Positions 17,685 through 22,183 of a DNA stretch of 22,183 nucleotides are shown in pieces (position 1 is the stretch's first letter; every line of letters starts with the position of its first letter). Under the pieces are notes generated by a model that was not told the DNA's origin, did not search any database, and saw only the letters and a program-made list of their open reading frames with translations. Source of the stretch: a virus; the IMG/VR virus record IMGVR_UViG_3300008448_000742, positions 1 through 22,183 of that record; one strand, 5' to 3'. The translations under genes were made by a program, and so were the position numbers.

Positions 17685-17857
17685 TATTTCTTTAAGTTAT
17701 TTAAAACTTTGTCCAAAAACAAGTCTAACTTGTCTTTTCTTGCTTTACAACCACAATCATCATAACCCATTTTTTTAGCTATGAAGAGAGCAATTCGATA
17801 ACCTTGCCCTAAGGTAATAATGTTTATTACCTTTTCAACAAAACCACCTAGCTTCAT
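17684..17857 (-). CDS. 57-aa Cys-motif protein
   Basis: This short gene has the ATG at 17857 and TAA ending at 17684. It overlaps both neighbours by a single base in TAATG, which is strong support for a real gene. The protein starts MKLGGFVEKVINIITLGQGY. It has a hydrophobic middle (RIALFIAKKMG) and the motif YDDCGCKARKDKLD near residues 32-45, then ends NNLKK. The CGC-x-x-R-K block resembles a motif in small phage proteins of unknown role. Metal binding by the two Cys is possible only if the protein oligomerises. It lies between GTP cyclohydrolase and the deaminase-family gene and may take part in nucleotide metabolism. Confidence 0.75.
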   Translation of the reverse strand: MKLGGFVEKVINIITLGQGYRIALFIAKKMGYDDCGCKARKDKLDLFLDKVLNNLKK

Positions 17858-18549
17858 TAGATCTGATGTCCTCCGTTATTGATTTTCAAGCTGTCAAAAA
17901 ATTCTTTACGAGCTTGATTTTCATTATTTAGGAACACTCCTGATGCTTTAGTAGTAACCATTGAAGCTCCTTGATGTTTAACACCTCTACAGCTTACACA
18001 ATTGTGAGTTGCAACTACAGTAACAATAACACCTTTATTGTTTTCACAGATTTTATCTACTGCTTGGTGAATTGCGGATGTTAATTGTTCTTGGATAGCT
18101 CCTCTACGCCCAAAATGTTCTACAATACGATTTAATTTACTTAAACCAATTACTGAACCATTTTCACCCACAATGTATCCAATATGAACTACACCCCCAA
18201 TTGTTTGGTGGTGATGTGAGCACATTGATGTGAGTGGAATATTACGTTCAATAACAATACCATCATAACCATCACTTGGGAATGAGGTAATATCGCTCAT
18301 TGGTTCGTAACGACCTTTCCACAAATCAAATACATATGCTTTAGCTACTCTACGAGGAGTATCAGATGAATTGGGATCGTTTCTCCAATCACATCCTAAA
18401 GCATCTAAAAATTTACCATAAGCTTCTGCTGCTTCATCTACCATTGACCATTTTTCTTTTTCAGTGAATGGGAAACCGGGAGCAATACCATTGGCATAAC
18501 CTGTTTTCACACACTCTAGATTGAGTGTATATGTTTTTTTATTTTCCAT
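17857..18549 (-). CDS. folE: GTP cyclohydrolase I
   Basis: This 230-aa protein has the complete GCH-I signature. DTPRRVAKAY lies at 63-72. The zinc and catalytic block is SMCSHHHQTIGG with C110, H112 and H113, and GLSKLNRIVEHFGRR lies at 135-149. The last zinc ligand is C184 in HNCVSCRGVKHQG, followed by ASMVTT. The enzyme converts GTP to 7,8-dihydroneopterin triphosphate, the first step of folate and also of 7-deazaguanine (preQ0) synthesis. HNCVSCRGV differs from the usual HMCMTMRGV form but keeps the key Cys. It follows a 42-nt gap with a possible promoter and heads the TAATG chain folE - 57-aa - deaminase - polymerase. Confidence 0.93.
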   Translation of the reverse strand: MENKKTYTLNLECVKTGYANGIAPGFPFTEKEKWSMVDEAAEAYGKFLDALGCDWRNDPNSSDTPRRVAKAYVFDLWKGRYEPMSDITSFPSDGYDGIVIERNIPLTSMCSHHHQTIGGVVHIGYIVGENGSVIGLSKLNRIVEHFGRRGAIQEQLTSAIHQAVDKICENNKGVIVTVVATHNCVSCRGVKHQGASMVTTKASGVFLNNENQARKEFFDSLKINNGGHQI

Positions 18550-18561
18550 AACTTATATTTT

Positions 18562-18590
18562 AATATAATAAATTTATTTTTAAGGACCAA
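18562..18590 (-). promoter_or_regulatory. Candidate sigma70-like promoter upstream of folE
   Basis: On the minus strand TTGGTC is followed after exactly 17 nt by TATATT (five of six bases of TATAAT), 12 nt before the folE ATG. The -35 matches only its first three bases and the region is nearly all A/T, so a chance match is likely. It is one of the two longest gaps in the window and separates structural genes from the nucleotide and replication block, which is a sensible place for a promoter. Confidence 0.3.
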
Positions 18591-18591
18591 A

Positions 18592-19566
18592 TTAAAGTCC
18601 ATATCTTGATTTTTGAGCGTTATAGTTTTGTAAGACTTCCGCCGCTGAAAGTGCTTTGTTATAAGCTAAAACTTGATATATTTTACCAACATACGCACCA
18701 CCATATACTCCTCCTATTTTAAAGGCAGCATCACTTTGTAAAGCAGCATGACCCGGGGTTGAAGCTACTAAAACATCATTTCTATATATAGATTGAGTTC
18801 CTGATCCTGAAATATCATATATAAAAGTAGCACAATAAGTTACATTGTTTGAGACACCACCACCACTAGTATCATTACCATAAAAACCCATATGTAAAGA
18901 TCCACCTCTTAAATTATAATGTAAATAAGTATTAGCTCCTCCTCCATTTGTAGAAAATAAAGGAGAATCATTACCTGTGTTACTAGAATTAAACCAAATA
19001 GAAACAGAAAAACTAGCATTTGCAAATCCTAATTGAGCTGCTGTTTTATATAATTCAATAGAATCATCTACACCATCAAACACAATTGATCCACTATTAG
19101 CAGAGTTAAATGTTGGTCCATTTGTTAATGTTCCATTATTAGTATTTCCACTTAAATCATACCAAGTAGTATTAATTGTAGGATATGAACCTACAAACCC
19201 AGCATCTGTGTTTAATACTAACCCATCAGTGACTATACTTTCATATTGGAAATTAATAGCCATTAAATTAGTTTGAGTTCCAATCCAAGACAAAACAGCA
19301 GCAACAGAACCAGTATTATCCCCAGTTGCTCCTTTCCAACGAGCAAATCTAATTAATTCAGCATCATTTTGGGGACTATAAACTTCAGGGTCACCAGAGG
19401 CAGCGGTTTCAATAATTTGATACAAACCAGAAGTAGGAGGATTAGGACCATTGTACCAACCAGTAGTTGAGGTTGGTCCTAAACTACCACTAACACCTAA
19501 AGCGACATTACCTTTTTGAAGGCTGCCTGTTAGGTTTCCTGCTTTATACTTTATTGCGTTTGGCAT
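18592..19566 (-). CDS. LamG-domain virion/tail-fibre protein (324 aa)
   Basis: This protein has an N-terminal region (about 1-110, starting MPNAIKYKAG) shared in style with the 715-aa protein. A linker follows, and then one LamG/concanavalin-A-like lectin module from about 135 to 324. The module has YDLSGNTNNGTLTNG, SIVFDGVDDSIEL, a SVSIWF strand, IYRNDVLVA and the closing KIYQVLAYNKALSAAEV. The C-terminal end NAQKSRYGL resembles the 715-aa end FDAFKSQYGF. LamG modules bind glycans, so the protein probably sits on the tail or capsid surface and contacts the host. It has low Cys content and is rich in Gly, Ser, Asn and Thr. No enzymatic motif is visible. Confidence 0.8.
   Translation of the reverse strand: MPNAIKYKAGNLTGSLQKGNVALGVSGSLGPTSTTGWYNGPNPPTSGLYQIIETAASGDPEVYSPQNDAELIRFARWKGATGDNTGSVAAVLSWIGTQTNLMAINFQYESIVTDGLVLNTDAGFVGSYPTINTTWYDLSGNTNNGTLTNGPTFNSANSGSIVFDGVDDSIELYKTAAQLGFANASFSVSIWFNSSNTGNDSPLFSTNGGGANTYLHYNLRGGSLHMGFYGNDTSGGGVSNNVTYCATFIYDISGSGTQSIYRNDVLVASTPGHAALQSDAAFKIGGVYGGAYVGKIYQVLAYNKALSAAEVLQNYNAQKSRYGL
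19062..19080 (-). repeat. 19-nt repeat encoding the FDGVDD LamG motif, copy 1
   Basis: The plus strand reads AATCATCTACACCATCAAA. Copy 2 at 20323-20341 is identical and copy 3 at 20956-20974 differs by one base. Each encodes the FDGVDD(S/Y/F) turn at the start of a LamG module, so protein-level constraint explains part of the match. Confidence 0.7.
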
Positions 19567-19571
19567 TTAAA

Positions 19572-19835
19572 TTAAGGCATTTGTGGGTTTGGATCAGTCC
19601 ATTCAGGTGTAGCCATAATAGCTAAAATTTCATCATAGGTGTAAGGACCTTCCTTTGTAGTCATTGTAGCTACAAATTCAGGAGCTTCACCATCCCATTT
19701 AATTAATGTTTTTTGTTTATCTACTGATTTGCGAAGTGTAGAAGAGGATGTTTCTAATACTTCATTAAAATCAACTTTGTCAATTTCACTAACATTAAAA
19801 ATTAAAAAATTACGTTCGTCATATATTTGTACCAT
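19572..19835 (-). CDS. Conserved fibre-locus protein (87 aa)
   Basis: This 87-aa protein begins IYDERNFLIFNVSEIDKVDF and has a middle LRKSVDKQKTLIKWDGEAP. It ends in PYTYDEILAIMATPEWTDP. I recall similar short proteins beside tail-fibre genes in marine phages, with no known function. It is acidic, without membrane or signal features. It lies between the two LamG genes (5- and 11-nt gaps), so it may be a fibre assembly factor or a minor virion component. That role is inferred from position only. Confidence 0.65.
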   Translation of the reverse strand: MVQIYDERNFLIFNVSEIDKVDFNEVLETSSSTLRKSVDKQKTLIKWDGEAPEFVATMTTKEGPYTYDEILAIMATPEWTDPNPQMP

Positions 19836-19846
19836 ATTTTTATTTA

Positions 19847-21994
19847 TTAAAATCCATATTGTGATTTAAAAGCATCAAAGTTTTGCTTTAATTCAGCATT
19901 TGTTAATTGTCTATTATATAATGCTACTCTAAACATTTTTCCTTTATATACTCTACCATTAAAAATATGTGAAAGGGTACTTAAAGTCATATTACCTATT
20001 GCTCCTACATAAAAGTTTTGTGTAAGTGTTCTTCCATTAGGAACTTGAAAGTATGGATAATTACTACCAATAACAATTGATGATAAACTAGAAGTTCCAT
20101 TTATCATAAACTGATTAGGATATCCAAATTGGTAATCATTATTATTTCCTCCATTCATACCATGAATTGAACCAGAGCCAAAAAATGTACCACCAAAAAA
20201 TCGTAAACTGTTATCACCTGTTGCTGATTGGCCAACTAATGCTTGTAATCCCTCAGTCGCACCAACATCTGCAATACCCCAAAAACAAACAGTACCCACA
20301 TATGTTGAAGTAAATTGAACATAATCATCTACACCATCAAATACTAAAGCACCTCCACTTGTTGTATCAAATGAAACTCCATTAGTCAATGTTCCGTTAT
20401 TGTTATATCCACTCAAATCATAGATTGTTGTTCCAGAGCCTGGGTAGCAGTTTGGATTTGAAAAATCATAGTAAACTGTTAAACCTTGGCTAACCATAGA
20501 TGATGTTGGGGAGTAAGTGGAAAGAGTAGCTGTATATAAATTTTCTATTTCAGTAGCAGATAATGCTTTATTATATATTTGAGCATTTCCTATTTGACCA
20601 TTTAAGAATCTACCACCAGTATATGAACCTAAAACATTTTGGTTTGATGAACCAAAACTCATATTAATAGAAGGCATTGTAGCGGTACTTACTTGATTTC
20701 CATTTATATAAAAAGTAGCAGCAGTTCCATTTTGAGTTACAGCGATAAAATTCCAGGATCCTGTTGTAAATGAATAACCAGCACCATTACTACCTTGATA
20801 TACATCCGACCACCAACCTAACCCTCCAGCATTTAATTCAAATAAAGTACCTCGTATATTAAACACAGCATTGTTATTACCAAAAGCAAAGGATTTAACC
20901 CAAGCAGTATATGTTAAAGCTGTTGTAATTGGAGGGGTATCTGATAATCTTATAAAATCATCAACACCATCAAACGAATAACAACCACCATTAGAACCAT
21001 CCCAAGCCCATGCTTGGTAACCAGTCATGTTATTTAAGCTCCAACTTCCAGTAGACAATCCACCATTAGTAGGTAAATCAAAGTTTGTAAAGTTTTTAAA
21101 TGTAGTAGGAGTATTACCTTCCTCCATTTGTATTTCAGTAACTAATATTCCTACTCCAGACTGTAAATTTCCATTATTTGCTCTACCAAAAAATAAATAA
21201 TACTTGTCAACAGTATGAGTAAAAGTAAAATATGAACGTTGCCAAGTTGTTGTTGGATTTACAAAAGTACCATTTGGAGATTGAACATTAAACGTATTAG
21301 GATCACCACTACCTCCTTGAGTTTGAACAAACATATTGGTTGTAGTAGAAGATAAACTTTTTAACCAGAATGAAAAAGTATATGTTTTTCCTGTTTCTAA
21401 ACCCATTTTTGTTCCTAATCCAGCCCAATCATAAACTTCAGAACCAGAAAATTTAAGAGCATAATTAGAAGGAGAACCCACATATGGTTTATCATTTGAT
21501 ATATCAACAACTGTTGTTGTTGATTCTTGTCTCATATATAAAGGATATCTAGCACCCCCAAATGAACTAGAAACAGAATTGTTTCCGTTTGGCCATCTGT
21601 TAACTGATTTAGGGTTAAAAGAAGCTACTAAACCATTAACTATAGTTGAAGGGTATACTTCATCACTTTTTAGTATAGAATATTGTCCTGATGCTACTGA
21701 ATAACTTACAGCTGTATTAACATCTGTAAATCGGGTTTGACCTACTCTATCAGGTAAACCATTTATTGTTGTTAATAAACCAGAATCTGTAAAATCACCT
21801 GTACCCCACATAGCAGGAGGATTAGAATTGTTTACAATAACATATTGGTAAGAAGAATCTAACCCATTATAAAAAGTAGCATTAGCTGCTCCTGCTCCCC
21901 AGTTTGAAGGACCAACACCAACTAAAATATTTGATTGTTTAGCTGTGTTAGGTGGTTGGATTGTACCTGTTTTATATGCTATTGGTCTTGGCAT
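19847..21994 (-). CDS. Large LamG/CBM-bearing virion or tail-fibre protein (715 aa)
   Basis: The N-terminal domain (about 1-125, starting MPRPIAYKTG) parallels that of the 324-aa protein and may anchor both to the virion. A carbohydrate-binding-like region (about 150-303) follows, with TYTFSFWLKS, TTWQRSYFTF and TEIQMEEGNTPTTF, the usual CBM4/9-type closing pattern. Two LamG modules come next. One (about 338-490) begins CYSFDGVDDFIRL and ends GQIGNAQIYNKALSATEIE. The second (about 501-715) begins with VYYDFSNPNC, YDLSGYNNNGTLTNG and VFDGVDDYVQF and ends FDAFKSQYGF. No protease or lysin motif is seen. It probably recognises host surface glycans. The gene begins just after the phosphoribosyltransferase-like gene. 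Confidence 0.8.
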   Translation of the reverse strand: MPRPIAYKTGTIQPPNTAKQSNILVGVGPSNWGAGAANATFYNGLDSSYQYVIVNNSNPPAMWGTGDFTDSGLLTTINGLPDRVGQTRFTDVNTAVSYSVASGQYSILKSDEVYPSTIVNGLVASFNPKSVNRWPNGNNSVSSSFGGARYPLYMRQESTTTVVDISNDKPYVGSPSNYALKFSGSEVYDWAGLGTKMGLETGKTYTFSFWLKSLSSTTTNMFVQTQGGSGDPNTFNVQSPNGTFVNPTTTWQRSYFTFTHTVDKYYLFFGRANNGNLQSGVGILVTEIQMEEGNTPTTFKNFTNFDLPTNGGLSTGSWSLNNMTGYQAWAWDGSNGGCYSFDGVDDFIRLSDTPPITTALTYTAWVKSFAFGNNNAVFNIRGTLFELNAGGLGWWSDVYQGSNGAGYSFTTGSWNFIAVTQNGTAATFYINGNQVSTATMPSINMSFGSSNQNVLGSYTGGRFLNGQIGNAQIYNKALSATEIENLYTATLSTYSPTSSMVSQGLTVYYDFSNPNCYPGSGTTIYDLSGYNNNGTLTNGVSFDTTSGGALVFDGVDDYVQFTSTYVGTVCFWGIADVGATEGLQALVGQSATGDNSLRFFGGTFFGSGSIHGMNGGNNNDYQFGYPNQFMINGTSSLSSIVIGSNYPYFQVPNGRTLTQNFYVGAIGNMTLSTLSHIFNGRVYKGKMFRVALYNRQLTNAELKQNFDAFKSQYGF
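20323..20341 (-). repeat. 19-nt LamG repeat, copy 2
   Basis: Identical to copy 1 at 19062-19080, inside the second LamG module of the 715-aa gene (VFDGVDDY). Confidence 0.7.
20956..20974 (-). repeat. 19-nt LamG repeat, copy 3
   Basis: One base different from copies 1 and 2 (AATCATCAACACCATCAAA), inside the first LamG module of the 715-aa gene (SFDGVDDF). Confidence 0.65.
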
Positions 21995-22004
21995 TTACTA
22001 TAAA

Positions 22005-22025
22005 TATGGCTAGTCCTCAGCCATA
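22005..22025 (-). other. Hairpin over the stop codon of the phosphoribosyltransferase-like gene
   Basis: The minus strand forms a perfect 7-bp stem (TATGGCT pairing with AGCCATA) around a 7-nt loop. The TAG stop spans the loop and the 3' arm. A short T-rich run (TTTATAG) follows but there is no strong U-tract, so termination would be weak at best. It sits just upstream of the 715-aa fibre gene. Confidence 0.35.
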
Positions 22026-22183
22026 ATGCCTGTAATGTATTTTTGGTTTCGTTTTAATCCATTTTCAGCATCTAACCCATATCCAATCAACCAATGTTCA
22101 TTAGTTAATTCAAATCCCCAAACTAAATTATTAGTGTTTGAATAGTGTTTTTTAAATAATGTTACTGGTGTAACTGATTTAGG
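22010..22183 (-). CDS. Phosphoribosyltransferase-like protein, C-terminal end only
   Basis: This is an open frame entering from the right edge and ending at TAG (22010-22012), 57 visible codons. The C-terminal part reads LVWGFELTNEHWLIGYGLD followed by KRNQKYITGI. This matches the closing strand pattern of hypoxanthine phosphoribosyltransferases (W-x-F ... GYGLD ... R-N-x-x-YI), where the base-binding aromatic and Asp sit. The family salvages purine bases with PRPP, which would suit the nucleotide enzymes nearby. The PRPP-binding loop and N-terminus lie outside the window, so the call is tentative. A hairpin overlaps its stop codon. Confidence 0.6.
   Translation of the reverse strand, partial: PKSVTPVTLFKKHYSNTNNLVWGFELTNEHWLIGYGLDAENGLKRNQKYITGIMAED

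Noticed and set aside
22005-22025. Rho-independent terminator after the phosphoribosyltransferase-like gene
   Set aside because: The stem is perfect but only 7 bp, overlaps the stop codon and lacks a following U-tract, so I list it only as a hairpin.

Overview
The window looks like a segment of a large, A+T-rich, T4-like tailed-phage genome, probably from a marine or freshwater virus. Every credible gene reads leftward on the minus strand. Genes are packed with 1-29 nt overlaps or gaps of at most 42 nt, so there is no non-coding stretch over 300 bases. I see no integrase, tRNA, rRNA or CRISPR array. The phage call rests on a family-B DNA polymerase, a gp45-type sliding clamp, a gp44-type clamp loader and a candidate gp62 subunit in one tract, next to tail-fibre-like LamG proteins. 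Start codons lack a GGAGG-type Shine-Dalgarno and have A/T-rich leaders. This fits a Bacteroidota host, but that is only an inference.

Layout in transcription order (right to left). 22183-22010: C-terminal end of a phosphoribosyltransferase-like protein. 21994-18592: two LamG-bearing virion or tail-fibre proteins flanking an 87-aa conserved protein. 18549-13832: GTP cyclohydrolase I, a 57-aa Cys-containing protein, a dCTP deaminase/dUTPase-fold enzyme, DNA polymerase and the sliding clamp. The first four of these are chained by TAATG overlaps. 13832-11187: small unknown genes surrounding a complete GroES-GroEL pair. 11190-8910: clamp loader large subunit, a small membrane protein, a conserved 81-aa protein, the gp62 candidate and a MazG-reminiscent 84-aa protein. 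8906-1: a methyltransferase, two GT2-type and two GT4-type glycosyltransferases, a Cas4-like PD-(D/E)XK nuclease, a ribbon-helix-helix-like protein, a zinc-ribbon protein, a DegT-fold sugar dehydratase, an SDR reductase and a left-edge protein that may be another glycosyltransferase.

How the genes fit together. The centre is a replication factory (polymerase, clamp, loader) supplied by nucleotide-metabolism enzymes, with a phage chaperonin in the middle. The left third is a sugar-synthesis and glycosylation locus. Its DegT-fold enzyme has His where aminotransferases carry the PLP lysine, as in the E1/RfbH/ColD 3-dehydratases. It overlaps an SDR reductase gene, which suggests the phage makes or modifies a 3,6-dideoxyhexose. 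The acceptor (DNA, virion protein or host surface glycan) cannot be read from this window.
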